Part shown: positions 10,945-25,600 of the stretch, piece by piece
How the letters are laid out: every line of letters begins with the position of its first letter
How positions within the stretch are numbered: position 1 is the stretch's first letter
Notes under the pieces: model-generated
Databases searched by the model: none
Seen by the model: only the letters and a program-made list of their open reading frames with translations
What the model was told of the DNA's origin: nothing
Translations under genes and position numbers: made by a program
DNA from: Anthonomus grandis grandis
Taxonomy: Eukaryota; Arthropoda; Insecta; Coleoptera; Curculionidae
Assembly: GCF_022605725.1 (NCBI RefSeq)
Contig: NC_065548.1
Span: 4,993,644 to 5,057,643, forward strand
DNA: 64,000 nt
Direction: 5' to 3'

Positions 10945-13900
10945 TATTAGTGTTTTAGGTCTAATGATTTTTAATCAAATATAAGTTTATTTCAAGTTAT
11001 TAAGCAAAAACCCTTAGTGTCATGCAGCAAGAGTCTGCTGACGTGAACTAGAATTTAAATGATGAGAACTCATGAATGGTTGATTGCATAAAAATAATTT
11101 GAATAGAATTTTATAGATCTCATTAATTCTATAATTTTGGTCAATATGATCATGATAGTAGGTCAATTGTGAAAGAAGATATAAGCAATTTTCCTATCTT
11201 AACCTTCTTCAATAAGATATTTAGCCTAAAATCTAACATATCTCCAATAGTATTGAATTTAGAGAAAAACAGTAACTAGTAACATTCAAGAGAAAATGAT
11301 TATCAATGAAAAGATGTTTGTTTGATGTTTCTAGCATTTGCAGATTAGAAGTTATCAATCAAAAACCTCCAGTGTAACGCAGCAAGAACTTGCTGACGTA
11401 AAGCAAAATTTAAATGATGATATCTCATTAAAAATTCATTCCATTAAAATAATTTTAATATAATCTCGTAGATAATTACTCATCCTTTAACTTTGTTTAT
11501 AATACTTATGGCAGTATTTCGATTATCCAAGAAGATAGATGCAATCTTCATATCCTAGCCTCTTTGGATATGACATTCCTTCTAATATCTGCTATATCTT
11601 TAAAAATACGGGATTTAGAAGTCAGGTAGTCATTATTAATATTAAAGAGCAAATCATTATTAATCAAACGTTGTTTATTTCATAACTCTAGCATGAGTAG
11701 ATAAGAAGTTATCAACCAGAAACCTCCAGTGTAACGCAGCAAGAGCTTGCTGACGTGGCGCAAAATTTAAATGATAAAATCTCATTAATGGTTCATTTTA
11801 TAAAAATAATTTTAATATAATGTGGTAGATAATCACCTATTCTTTAACTTTATTTATAATACTTATAGTAGTTAATAGACTATCTAAGAAGATAGAAGCA
11901 ATCTTCATATCCTAGCCTCCTTGGATATGACATTCCTTCTAATATCTACTATATCTTTAAAAATACGGGATTTAGAAGTCAAGTAGTCATGATCAATATT
12001 TAAGAATAAATCATTATTAATCAAACGGAGTTTATTCCATAACTCTAGCAAGATTAGATGAAAAGTTATCAGCCAAAAACCAGCAGTGTCATGCAGCAAG
12101 AGCTTGCTGACGTGGCGCAAAATTCAAATGATGATATCTCATGAACGGTGGATTTTATAAAAATAATTTTGATAGAATGTGGTAGATAATCATTTATTCT
12201 TCAATTTTGTTTATAACACATATAACAGTATATCGACTATCAAAGAAGATAGAAGCAGTTTTTATATCCTAGCCTCCTTGAACAGAACATTCCCTCTAAT
12301 ATGTGACATATCTTCAAAAGTATGAGATGTAGAAGTCCAGTAGTCATTAGCATTATTTAAGAATAAATCATTGTTAATCAAACAGAGTTTATTTTATAAC
12401 TTTAGCATGAGCAGATGAAAAGTTATCAACCAGGAACCCCCAGTGTAACGCAACAAGAGCTTGCTGACGTGGCGCAAAATTCAAATGATGATATCTCCTG
12501 AGCGGTGGGCTGTATAAAAATAATTTTGATAGAATGTGGTAGATAATCATTTATTCTTCAATTTTGTTTATAATACATATGACAGTATATCGACTATCAA
12601 AGAAGATAGAAGCAGTTTTTATATCCTAGCCTCCTTGAACAGGACATTCCCTCTAATATCTGACATATCTTCAAAAGTATGAGATAAAGAAGTCCAGTAG
12701 TTATTATTATTATTTAAGAATAAGCCATTGTTAATCAAACAGAGTTTATTCCATAACTCTAGCATGAGCAGATGAAAAGTTATCAACCAGTAACCCCCAG
12801 TGTAACGCAACAAGAGCTTGCTGACGTGGCGCAAAATTCAAATGATGATATCTCATGAACGGTGGATTGTATAAAAATAATTTTGATAGAATGTGGTAAA
12901 TAATCATTTATTCTTCAATTTTGTTTATAACACATATGACAGTATATTGACTATCAATGAAGATAGAAGCAGTTTTTATATCCTAGCCTCCTTGAACAGG
13001 ACATTCCCTCTAATATCTGACATATCTTCAAAAGTATGAGATAAAGAAGTCCAGTAGTTATTATTATTATTTAAGAATAAGCCATTGTTAATCAAACAGA
13101 GTTTATTCCATAACTCTAGCATGAGCAGATGAAAAGTTATCAACCAGTAACCCCCAGTGTAACGCAACAAGAGCTTGCTGACGTGGCGCAAAATTCAAAT
13201 GATGATATCTCATGAACGGTGGATTGTATAAAAATAATTTTGATAGAATGTGGTAAATAATCATTTATTCTTCAATTTTGTTTATAACACATATGACAGT
13301 ATATTGACTATCAATGAAGATAGAAGCAGTTTTTATATCCTAGCCTCCTTGAATAGGACATTCCCTCTAATATCTGACATATCTTCAGAAGTATGGGATG
13401 TAGAAGTCTAGTAATCATAATCAATATTTAAGAATAACTCATTGTTAATCAAACAGACTTTATTCCATAACTCTAGCATAAGCAGATCTAAAGTTATCAA
13501 CCAAAAACCAGCACTGTAATGCAGCAAGAGCTTGCTGACGTAAAGCAAAATTTAAATGATGATATCTCATAAACTGTTAATTCTATAAAAATAATTTTAA
13601 TAGAATGTGGTAGATAATCATTTATTCTTCAATATTGTTTATAATACATATGACAGTGTATCGACTATCAAAGAAGATAGAAGCAGTTTTTATATCCTAG
13701 CCTCCTTGAACAGGACATTCCCTCTAATATCTGACATATCTTCAAAAGTATGAGATGTAGAAGTCCAGTAGTCATTATCATTATTTAAGAATAAGCCATT
13801 GTTAATCAAACAGAGTTTATTCCATAACTCTAGCATGAGCAGATGAAAAGTTATCAACCAGTAACCCCCAGTGTAACGCAACAAGAGCTTGCTGACGTGG

Positions 13901-15775
13901 CGCAAAATTCAAATGATGATATCTCATGAACGGTGGATTGTATAAAAATAATTTTGATAGAATGTGGTAAATAATCATTTATTCTTCAATTTTGTTTATA
14001 ACACATATGACAGTATATTGACTATCAATGAAGATAGAAGCAGTTTTTATATCCTAGCCTCCTTGAATAGGACATTCCCTCTAATATCTGACATATCTTC
14101 AGAAGTATGGGATGTAGAAGTCTAGTAATCATAATCAATATTTAAGAATAACTCATTGTTAATCAAACAGACTTTATTCCATAACTCTAGCATAAGCAGA
14201 TCTAAAGTTATCAACCAAAAACCAGCACTGTAATGCAGCAAGAGCTTGCTGACGTAAAGCAAAATTTAAATGATGATATCTCATAAACTGTTAATTCTAT
14301 AAAAATAATTTTAATAGAATGTGGTAGATAATCATTTATTCTTCAATATTGTTTATAATACATATGACAGTGTATCGACTATCAAAGAAGATAGAAGCAG
14401 TTTTTATATCCTAGCCTCCTTGAACAGGACATTCCCTCTAATATCTGACATATCTTCAAAAGTATGAGATGTAGAAGTCCAGTAGTCATTATCATTATTT
14501 AAGAATAAGCCATTGTTAATCAAACAGAGTTTATTCCATAACTCTAGCATGAGCAGATGAAAAGTTATCAACCAGGAACCCCCAGTGTAACGCAACAAGA
14601 GCTTGCTGACGTGGCGCAAAATTCAAATGATGATATCTCATGAACGGTGGATTGTATAAAAATAATTTTGATAGAATGTGGTAAATAATCATTTATTCTT
14701 CAATTTTGTTTATAACACATATGACAGTATATCGACTATCAATGAAGATAGAAGCAGTTTTTATATCCTAGCCTCCTTGAACAGGACATTCCCTCTAATA
14801 TCTGACATATCTTCAAAAGTATGAGATAAAGAAGTCCAGTAGTTATTATTATTATTTAAGAATAAGCCATTGTTAATCAAACAGAGTTTATTCCATAACT
14901 CTAGCATGAGCAGATGAAAAGTTATCAACCAGTAACCCCCAGTGTAACGCAACAAGAGCTTGCTGACGTGGCGCAAAATTCAAATGATGATATCTCATGA
15001 ACGGTGGATTGTATAAAAATAATTTTGATAGAATGTGGTAAATAATCATTTATTCTTCAATTTTGTTTATAACACATATGACAGTATATTGACTATCAAT
15101 GAAGATAGAAGCAGTTTTTATATCCTAGCCTCCTTGAACAGGACATTCCCTCTAATATCTGACATATCTTCAAAAGTATGAGATGTAGAAGTCCAGTAGT
15201 CATTATCATTATTTAAGAATAAATCATTGGTAATCAAACAGAGTTTATTCCATAACTCTAGCATGAGTAGATAAGAAGTTATGAACCAGAAACCCCCCAG
15301 TGTAACGCAGTAAGAGCTTGCTGACTTGGCGCAAAATTTAAATGATGATATCTCATGAACGGTTTATTCTATAAAAATAATTTTGATAGAGTGTGGTAGC
15401 TAACGACCTATTTTTCAACTTTGTTCATAATACTTATGACAGTATATCGACTATCAAAGAAGATAGAAGCAATTTTCCTATCCTAACCTCTTTGAATGAG
15501 ACATTTAGCTTATAATCGAACATATCTTTAATAGTATTGAACTTAGGGTACAATAGTAATTACTAGCATTTAAAGGTAAATTATTTTCAACCAAACTAAT
15601 TTTATTTAATGATTCTAGTTTTAGTAGAGTAGATGCAATCAACGAAAAACCCCAAGTGCCATGTCTGAAGAACGGTAGATTCTATAAAAATTAAATTTAT
15701 GAATCGTAGGTAATTATGTGATCTTCAACTTTGATTATATTGGTCATGATACCGATATTACCTTAACTATCAAAG
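10945..15775. repeat. Satellite array, 357-bp unit, 13 copies
   Basis: The inverted-repeat word AGCAAGAGCTTGCT and its variants, mostly followed by GACGT, recurs at about 11025 and then every 357 bp to about 15308 (13 copies), with diverged half-units at both ends. Central copies are nearly identical and outer copies (11025, 11382, 15308 onward) are more diverged, as expected of unequal crossing over. Units near 13334-14047 and 14048-14761 match over a 714-bp period. Because 357 is divisible by 3, a 71-codon - strand frame (MRHVSKLLL…) recurs in many copies. It carries no recognisable domain and I do not call it a gene. Confidence 0.93.
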
Positions 15776-16600
15776 AGCTTATGGGCAATTTTTGTGTCTT
15801 ACTCCATTTGTAGGTATTTATATAATCTTGAGACGATGATAAGAAAACGATTAAAAGAAACAAAATAAAATACTCACTATATCTTAGTAGAAGTGATTTT
15901 GGATGAATCGAGATAGCAAGGAGTCTGTACTTTAAGAGTTTGGTTTTAATAGTAAAAACTAAACCAAATTTCATCAAATAGAAATCGAAAAAGGCATCTA
16001 GACCATAGATTGGACCTCGAATATTACGAAAACAAAATTCTTTATTAAAGTAATTAATGGAAAGTTTAAAGATTTAAGATTACAAACCTAGAAGCTGAGC
16101 TATTATGAAATAGACGATTTGCACAAACTACCAGAACCTACAGGGAAAAAGATATATGCGAGTTTTGATTTTATTTGTAGAAATAAGTGTTTTTAAGCTG
16201 CTACATCTAGAAACAGCTTTGCCATGGAATAAACAATATAGATTCAGACTTAGTTCTTTGAATTGATGAAAAACCTAGAAGAAGATCTGCATAGTCTGCC
16301 TTGAATAAAAAAAGTTACTTTTTGCTTGTATACCTAGAATAAGATATATCGAACGTATATGCAAATTTTATTACAACCTACTTACATTTACATGGATTTC
16401 AGGAAAAAAGAATCATCGTCATGACTTACATTGGAATTTTCAAAGTGTCGAAACTCACTATATATAATGTACAAGAATATGTGCTTTAACCTTATAAGGA
16501 GTGGTGGTGGTGGTAATCCGATAAAATGTTTATATATTAATAATTTTCATATAAAATCAGCCGGATTTCTTAATTTTCTATTTAAAGTGTCACAGTGATA
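15776..16600 (+). promoter_or_regulatory. 5' flank of the FGF gene, with a possible TATA box
   Basis: AT-rich, non-repeated sequence before the first coding exon. CTATATATAATG at about 16459-16470 could serve as a TATA box ~140 bp upstream of the ATG at 16601. A short GGT run lies near 16500. An in-frame TAA at 16583-16585 shows that the reading frame does not extend further 5' without another exon. Whether transcription starts here or at a distal exon cannot be told from the sequence. Confidence 0.25.
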
Positions 16601-16620
16601 ATGCCTAATAAGTACAACCG
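16601..16620 (+). CDS. FGF-like gene, coding exon 1 (signal peptide start)
   Basis: ATGCCTAATAAGTACAACCG encodes MPNKYN plus two bases of an Arg codon. It is followed by a consensus donor GTGAGT at 16621. The ATG is the first Met after an in-frame upstream TAA (16583). Intron 1 is 191 bp. Confidence 0.65.
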
Positions 16621-19600
16621 GTGAGTGACAAAAAAATTCATCTATGTACATACCGTTTTTATTTGAATGTCGAGATATCCGGTATTGCACTCGTGGTTGT
16701 TATTGTTGTTAATGTCTGAAACCTAAACAAACAAATTTATTATAAATTGATTGAGTTGATGTTATTGATTATTAAATAAATAAATAAATAATAAATTTTT
16801 TTTTGTTTCAGAAAATTAAAGCTACCAGTAAAGGCCTTTCAAGCATTCCTACTTATTATGGTAAGTACCCGGGTTTACTACCCAAATTAAAAAAAAAATA
16901 ATTAAATATTCTACGAACGAGTATTATTATATGCTGAAACCCGCCTCTTGACATGGTGAAATTAAAACGATAATCGGCAATTAGTTTTTAATAAAGCGAT
17001 TATATTTTGTATTAAAATTTTTTTAATTGGTATCGGTGCATTCAGGTAGGAAGAGAAAAAAGTCAAGGAAAACCAAGAATTTTGCGGGTGGCATTTTTTT
17101 TGGTTAATATACAAAGTGGTATAGTTAAGTCCTCCTTATAGATAAATGATTTCTATAATTCGCATATTCTGAATAAAAAGTCGAGGTTTAGCCTATTCTG
17201 AGACATGTATCCTGGACGCAGTTTAAAATTAGGCAAATAATTATTATGAAATGAGTGTTTTCGTACGTAATCATATAAACCACAATAGAAAAACACAATT
17301 TTAGAATGAGACCAAGGATACTACAGAACTGAGACAAGGATATGTCCGAAAGACTGCTTAAAAAGTCGAGATTTTGCCTCGTCTGAGACCTATATCTTGA
17401 ATGCAGTTTAAAAATAAGCAAAGAATTATTATAAAATGAGTGTTTTCGTACGTAATTATATAAACCACAATAGAAAAACACAATTTTAAAACGAGATCGA
17501 GGATACTACAGAACTGAGACAAGGATATGTCCGAAAATCCGCTTAAAAATTCGAGATTTTGCCTCTTCTGAGACGTATATCCTAGACGCATATTGAAAAT
17601 ATCCAAAGAATTATTATAAACTGAGTGTTTTCATCTTTAATTGGTTAAACCACAATAGAAAAACGCAAATTTAGAATGATACCGAGGATATTACAGAACT
17701 GAGACAAGGATTTGTCCAAAAAACTGGTAATTAAGACCACTTGTGAATTCTGATAAAGCAAATTTGTTTTTTTTTTTAATGAGGAAAACTTAGTTTTCAA
17801 CTCATCACTTAGTCTTCGCCTTTAATTTTTTAATTTGAAGCCATTTGCTATTGATACCAGGCAGTTGACAATTTCCAATTTTTTCCAAAAGAGTTAAAAT
17901 AATTTTTTAACTTTTCCAGGCAGTTGAATCTAGTTTTAATTTGTTTAACTTAATTTACTGTTCAATCAACTTTATGTCATTCTTTTTATTACCACTTCTC
18001 GCCTTCTTTCTCATTTTTTTCTTCATCTTCTTCTTTTTCCGATAGTCTTTACTGTTCTTCTTTCTTCTCACTACTTATCGTTTTTCTCCTTCTGTCCATG
18101 CCTTCCTGTATCCTCTTTATTCCAATTAACTATTTCCGACATTTTCAAGAAAACTTATTTAATTCTATTAGATTACCAGATTATAAAGATATAAGTGCAT
18201 TGAAGTTGGATAATCTTAACGAAGCTGCAAGAAACCAAGTGAACCTTAAAATATAACATTGACCACACGTTATAGTCGAACTATTGATGATGAACCAATT
18301 TATGTTAAATCATAAAGATTTCCTCATATTGACAAAAACAAAGACAAAGAAAAGATCAGAATTATATCAAATGATGAAATAATCCAGGACAGTGTTAGTC
18401 TATGATTCACTACAATCTAATTATTTCCAAAGAAACCTAATTAGGTGGAGAGTAGTTCTGTATGATCGAAAATTAATTAATAAAACAGTTTGAAGTCGAT
18501 TTTTATTACCAAACATTTATATGATCTTTTGTATCAATTGCGCAAATAACAATATTGTTCAAATTTGAGGGTTTGCACAAAATTAAAATGACAACATGAA
18601 ACACTTTTCTTTTTCTTTACTTATGTATGCCTTCCATTTTCTTTCCTTATTTATTTTTATTCCCCTGTTGATAAACGGATTAACTGCACTTAGATTAACC
18701 TAATATATTTTGGGAATCCAATATTTATAATTTTTCCTTAATCGGATCATCAAATATTGCACGGCTACATACCAAGTGTAATGTAAGCAAACTCGAGTGC
18801 CTCACCTCCTCTTACTATTATTCAGCCATCACAAAAATCATTTTATTTATAGGTGTTTATGATTGATTGATAAACAATTAATGTGATTTTTTACGTCTAG
18901 TATTTGAATTGTTTTTCAATAAAATATTTTGCAATTATCAACAATGACTCCTTAATTTATCCAGGTCGATGTTCATTTTTGAGTGTTGTTCGTGTAATTT
19001 CAGGTGATTTGTCAACAGTGCAGCCTCATCAACGGCCAACTAAGATGTTTCGGGCCCGTATGGAAAACCAACGTATTTAATATCGACAATGGCTTAGTCT
19101 ACGTCAACAAAGTCAGCAAGCAAATATTCATCAATAAAAGTAAGTGGAAAAATTATCACTAAAAGTAAATGATAAATTTTAATTTAGGATATAATTTGAT
19201 TGTTCCAGGTGATTCGAGCGACTCGTTTCTGTACAAAATCTCCACCCCATTGAACGCGAAAAAACGCGGATTTCATCCGAAATTCCATCGGAATCCCCTT
19301 AGGGCCGAGGAAAGTCATGCTTTTTACCTATTTGATCCGCACACGAGGACCTTTATTTGTTGGAAGAACGTGAACGGTACCATGAGTGCTATGGTGAGTA
19401 CATTTCTTACCTATATATTTACAATGTCTAGTAATGCCCTTCTAGTAACGTTTCGATAAGTTAAATAAAAAGTGCGATGATAAAGTATTTTAGCAGGATT
19501 AAACGTGACAGGATCGACCAGAAACGGTAATAAAACAGCTATAATTGAAAAGTCGCAGGAAAAAAAAATAATTAGAAGCAAAATTCCAATAAACCCTTGA

Positions 19601-22600
19601 CAAACTACGGTAGAAATATGAATGTCACAAAGAGAATCAATATAATTTCTGAGGAAATTTGCTATTTGAAATCATACTTAGGTTTGAATAAATGCCTTAT
19701 TATAACTTGTCCACAGACCACTTAATTATAAGACACTTATAATAAGAGAAATACCTAGAGCCTATTTACGTGATCTTTAAGGTGAAATTGTTGAATTTGT
19801 GAAAACGAACTTGGATATTACTGTATCTTAAATCGATATTACGGTATCGATAAATTCATGTCCATTTATGTACGCTATAGGGTAAACTGTGATTGGCCAC
19901 TGAAGAACCATTTAAATATTTAGGTTTATAGAAATATTTTTTTATTCTAAATTATTGATACTTTTCAACTAATTAAATAAGATTAATATTAGGGACAAAA
20001 TTGTATCTAAAGGTTAAATTTATAGTGATTGTTCAGTCCATTTCAGGACGATACCACTGGTTCGTATAAGTAAATAAACGAAAAGAGAATAACCTCCTAG
20101 ATTTTAAACAAACAGGAGGCTTAACATTAATCAACTAATTTATTTTTAAAAAAATAACAGGTTTAAAGGTAGCTCTATTTATTTTTCCCGCATTTCCATT
20201 ATCTTTATATTTCTGCATCGGCAAATTTGGCGTGAATTCACATTTTTTTGATTGATTCTCTTTATACAATAAATATGATATGTTCTATTACAAATTTTAC
20301 TATATATAGTTAGAGTTATATTGTTTATACAAATAAAACATAATTTTCCAACTGCAGATTTCTTGTAACAAAATTCATTAAATTAAAAAAGTTGATGGTC
20401 ACTTTTACTGTCGCCAAATACCTTTCTGACAACCTGTTCCTTATGCGTGTCTTCCTTTAAGTATATATGGTCCTGGATCAGTAAAATTGCACTGGAAGAA
20501 TCTAAATTCATTTGAAAATTTTCTTTATTTTTATCTCAATTTTAACAACATTTTTTATCTATGAAATTTTGATTCATTTCTATCAAAATTTTTATGTTTT
20601 GTTTATTTTTTCTTTTGTATTTCCCATTTTCTTTTTTCAGATGCTTTTCAAGGCTTTTGACCTTATCCAAGCTTACAATTTTCCCTTGTCTTTTAATTTG
20701 TTGACCCTTTCGAATAATTGCTTAATACATTAAATCTTTTTTTTTGCAAATTCCATTATGTTCTTGATCATATGAATAAACCATAAACAATTTAAATAAA
20801 TACTACTAGGTATTTGAAATAATATTTAAGGACTATCAGGCTTGTCTTGCAATTTCTAATTCTGTTTAATTTTCATTGCATTTTACGCTTACGGATTCGT
20901 TCAGTTTGTAATTCAGGCGATTGAAATAATTAGTTATTTTATTCTAGGCATTTGGGGTTATTTTTACTGTCCTGTCCAGGAATTTAAAGCATTTTTCATA
21001 TTTTCCACGTATAAATTTGCTTATATTCCAGGATATAAAAGTCAATCCCATAAATTTTAAAGAAATGCCAAATGGTTGAACCGCTGTTTTACTACCGCTG
21101 ATTTCTTGTAACTTTAAATTTATTGAAGAGATGTTGGCATATTTTTTATTTCAGGCTTTGGGAACTGTTTTTCATATGCCTTCCACGTTATAAAAAATGA
21201 TTAGTTATTTTATCTTTTAGCATTAAAGCTTCTTTTTGATTATATTCCTTTGGTTTGATTATAGGTATTTTGACAGCATTTTTTTATGTCTTTGTCCAGA
21301 AAAATCAAGCATTTTTCATATTTTTCACGTATAAATTTGCTTATATTCCAGGATATAAAAGTCAGCCATAAAAATTTTAAGGACATTTCAAGTATTTGAA
21401 ATATTGTTTTAATACTGTTGGTTTCTTGTAATTTTTAATTTTATTTTAGGCATTTCAGCTTATTTTTAATTTTATTCCTTTGTTTTGATTAGAGATATTT
21501 TGGCATCATTCTTGATGTTTTTGTCAAAGAATTTTAAATTGTTTTTATATTTTTTCTACATATATAAAAAATGTACATATATTCTAAAATTTAAAGTCAT
21601 ATACAGAAATTGTAAAGAAAATTCCACTTATTAAAGATGCTATTTATTTTATTGTTATTTTGGTCCAGGAATTTGACGCATTGTTCTATTTTTCATGCAC
21701 AAAAATTACTTTTACTTATACTTTACATTTTACAAATAATTAAACAAATTCCCGATAATTGAAATAATGTGTTAGGACTTCCAGACATTTTGACGTCATT
21801 TTTAAATTCTTTATTGAGGATCTTAAACGGTTTCTTACTGTTTTCTACATATACATATAAAATGCTATAATAGAATTTTGCAGAAATTTCAGCTATTTGA
21901 AGAAAATTCTGAATTTCATTCCAGGTTTATGAAGATATTTCCAAAAATGTTCAACTAAATTCTAGATATTTGAAATGATTTTACGCATTTGCGGTTATTT
22001 TCAGTTTTATTCCAGGCATCATCTTTCACGTGTTTGTCCAGGAATTTTAAGTTTATTTTACAATTTCTGTATAAATAAACTTAAATATACATAAAATTTT
22101 AGTTTTTTAAGGAAATTATCAATTATTTTAGGTTTTTAATTTTATTTTAATGTTATTTTCAAAAATTTTAAGAAAATTCGTAAAGATCCAGAGGTAAAAA
22201 GGCTTTTTGTAATTTAAAATTTTATTCCAAGGCATTTTAATTTAATTCATTTGCATTCCTACAACGTCCTATGGAACACATTCTAAATTTAACTTTTGAC
22301 CTAATATTAGGATTCAGAATACACTCATGACATTCTGAGCAAGAATGAGCAGTTCATACCCAATTCAGCACACTTCTTTTTCAACTGTTAAAAACCCAAG
22401 TTTTTAGGTGCTGAATGAAATTTTGATTTTTTCCTGTCAGCATTTTTTTTTAAATTTTCTTTCGAAATTGTTTTGCCTTTTGTTTTGCCAACTTTCTTTT
22501 TTCAGTTGCTTTTCAAACGCTTTTGAGCTTATCCAAGCTTATAATTTTCCCTCTTTTTTTCTTTTGTTGACCCACTATTTAATAAATTAAATCCTTTTTG

Positions 22601-25600
22601 TTTGCGAATTCCAGATGTTCTTGATCATAATTATGAATAAACCATAGACAATTTAAATAAATACCAGGTATTTGAAATAATATTTGAGGACTATCAGGCT
22701 TCTCTTGCAATTTCTAATTCTGTTTAATTTTCATTGCATTTTACGCTTACGGAATCGTTTAGTTTGTAATTCAGGCGATTAAAATAATTAGTTATTTTAT
22801 TCCAGGAATTTGGCGTCTTTGTCCTAGAATTTTAAATTTTTTCTACGTTTAATTTTGCTTACATTCCAGGATATAAAAGTCAATTCCATATATTTTAAAT
22901 AAATTTCAGATGTTTAACACCCTATTTTAATACTCCTGGTTTCTTGTAATTTTTAATTTTATTCCAGGCATGTTGACGTAATTTTTATTCCAGGCTTTTC
23001 AAAGCGTTTTTTATAAGCTTGCTTTCAACGTTATAAAAATAATTAATTATTTTATTTTAGGCATTTGAGCTTTTTTCTAATTTTTTTTCTTTTAATTTAT
23101 AGGTATTTTGGCAAAATTTTTGATGTGTTTGTCCAAGAATTTCAAATTGTTTTTAAATTTTTTCCACGTAAAATTTGAAGTCATATGCAAAAATTGTAAA
23201 GAAAATTCCACCTATTAAAGATGTTATTTATTTTGTTGTTATTTTTATTATTTGGAACCAGGAATTTGACGTATTGTTCTATTTTTCATGCACAAAAATT
23301 ACTTTTACTTATACCTTACATTTTACAAATAATTCAACAAATTCCAAGTAGTTGAAATAATGTGTTAAGACTTCCAGATATTTGAACTTTTTTGTTATTT
23401 TATTCCAAGAATTTCAGTTCATTTTCAATTTTATGCCAGACATTTTGACGTAATTTTTAAATTCTTCGTTCAGAATTTTAAACGGTTTCTTACTGTTTTC
23501 TACATATATATAAAATTCTATTAAAGGATTTTGCAGAATCATTCCAAGATATTTCCAAAAATGTTAAATATATTCCAGATATTTGAAATAGTTCCACGCA
23601 TTTACGGTTATTTTTAGTTTTATTCCAGGCAACATCTTTCATGTGTTTGTCCAGGAATTTTAAGTTTTTTTTACATTTTCTGTATAAATAAACTTAAATA
23701 TAAATAAAATTTTGTTTTTTAAGGAAATTATAAATTTTATTTCATTATGAGGTCATTTTCATTTCATTCTAAGCTTTTGAAACCCTTTCGTATATCTTCT
23801 ACGCAGTCGGAATAATTAGTTATTTTATTCCAAGCATTTTGGCCTCTTTTTAGATATTTTATTCAGGAATTTCAAGCGCTTTTTATGGTTTTGAGATATA
23901 TAAATAAAAAATAATTATTTTTTCCAGAAATTCTAGGAATTTGAAAATTTAGTATAAACGCTTTTTGTAATTTGAAATTTTATTCCAGACATTTAGACGT
24001 CGTTTTAAATTAATTCATTTGCATTCCTACAACGTCCTATTGAACACATTCCAGATTTAAACTCTGACTTAACAGTAGGATTCAGAATACACTCATGACA
24101 TTCTGAGCTAGAATGAGTTCAGCACACTTCTTTTTTAACGGTTAAAAACCCATTTTTTTTAGGTGCTGAATCTAATGGCAGAATGTCAGGCTTTAGGTTA
24201 GTTTCAAGTATATTTACTTCAAAAGTGTTGGAGTTTCATTTATGTCTTTAACTATCACATCTTCTGTGAATTCTGTACATTCAAATAATGTATTTTGATA
24301 AAATAGTTTGTCTATCGGTCAAGTGTATCCATGTTTGCTGAATTTTCGTCTGGTGTTTTGGAGTTGCTGCTATGCCAATCACTTGCATATAGTAGAATAT
24401 GTAGTTTATTCTATATAAATTAAACATTCATAAGGTAATAAAAACATGTAAAGTTTACTAGTATGCGGCTGATACGCAACTATATTACTGGTTTATTTTT
24501 TTTTTAAATGATGCTAGTAGGTCGCTACATTTATAAATACAGATATATAACTTTTAGAAAATTTAAGAATTATTTCCTTACGGCATTTCTCTCAATCAAA
24601 TTATAAAAAATCAAAGTGTTGTTGGGGTAGGTGACGTGTCCTTAGACATAAAGGAAAATGTACGAAATGAAAGGAAAATGTCGGTTTTATCTATTTTTGA
24701 CAGTAAATTGCAATTTGACTAGCACGTATCTGATTGTATCCAGAGAGCTTATCTTAGATTTCAATACAGAAAACGATCCATCATATTGCAAACCCATTAC
24801 CAATAGTTATTGAGAAAATGAGGAAAAACTTCTAAGAGGCTTTTTTCAATTTACTGGAAAACTGTTGGACTTAAAAATTATTTTTCTATTGCATTTAATG
24901 CGCATTAGAATTCCAAACCAATTTTGTATTAATAATTTTTTTCCAACCAATAGTTTTGCAGAAAAAAAATAAAAGAACAAAATTATGAAAATGTTCCCAG
25001 GCGGTTTTTTTTGGTAAAATTAGGCGTAACTTTTTTTTGCTAAATTTTCAAAAAATGTTTTATAAAACTTTTTTAAAGCTTTTTAAATAATCTTTATTAA
25101 ATTATAGAAAAAAAGTAATTTTCTTAAAAAAAATTTTTAAAATTTTCCACCGAAAAATTTGTAAAGAATTTTCAAAGAATCCTCCATAACTTCGTTATTT
25201 TGAGGTTTACGACTAAGTATGATTTTATAAGATTTGTTCTATATTTGACTAGGATTGCAATACTTAAAGAAAATTTTCTATATTACCAATAGTTTTTAAG
25301 AAAATAGGAAAATAAATTTAAGAGATTTCATCCAATTTTCTGGAAAGCTATTGGACTTAAAGATTGCTTTTCTATTTCATCAGATGCGCATTTTCAATTC
25401 AAAACTTTTGTTTTAGCAATTTTTTTTCATAACCAATAGTTTTCCAGAAACAAAATAAAAACCAAAATTATGAACATTTTTGCCATGGATTTTTTGAGAA
25501 AGACTTTTTTTGGCAAAATTAAGAATAATTTTTTTCTGGTAAATTTTTTAAAGAGTTTTTTAGGGTTTCTTTAAAACTTTTTACACAATTTTTATCAAAT

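Noticed and set aside
11905..14976. Repeated 71-codon - strand frames as a gene family
   Set aside because: They recur exactly with the 357-bp satellite period, have no splice sites, promoter or recognisable domain, and are broken in edge copies. Recorded only as a property of the satellite.
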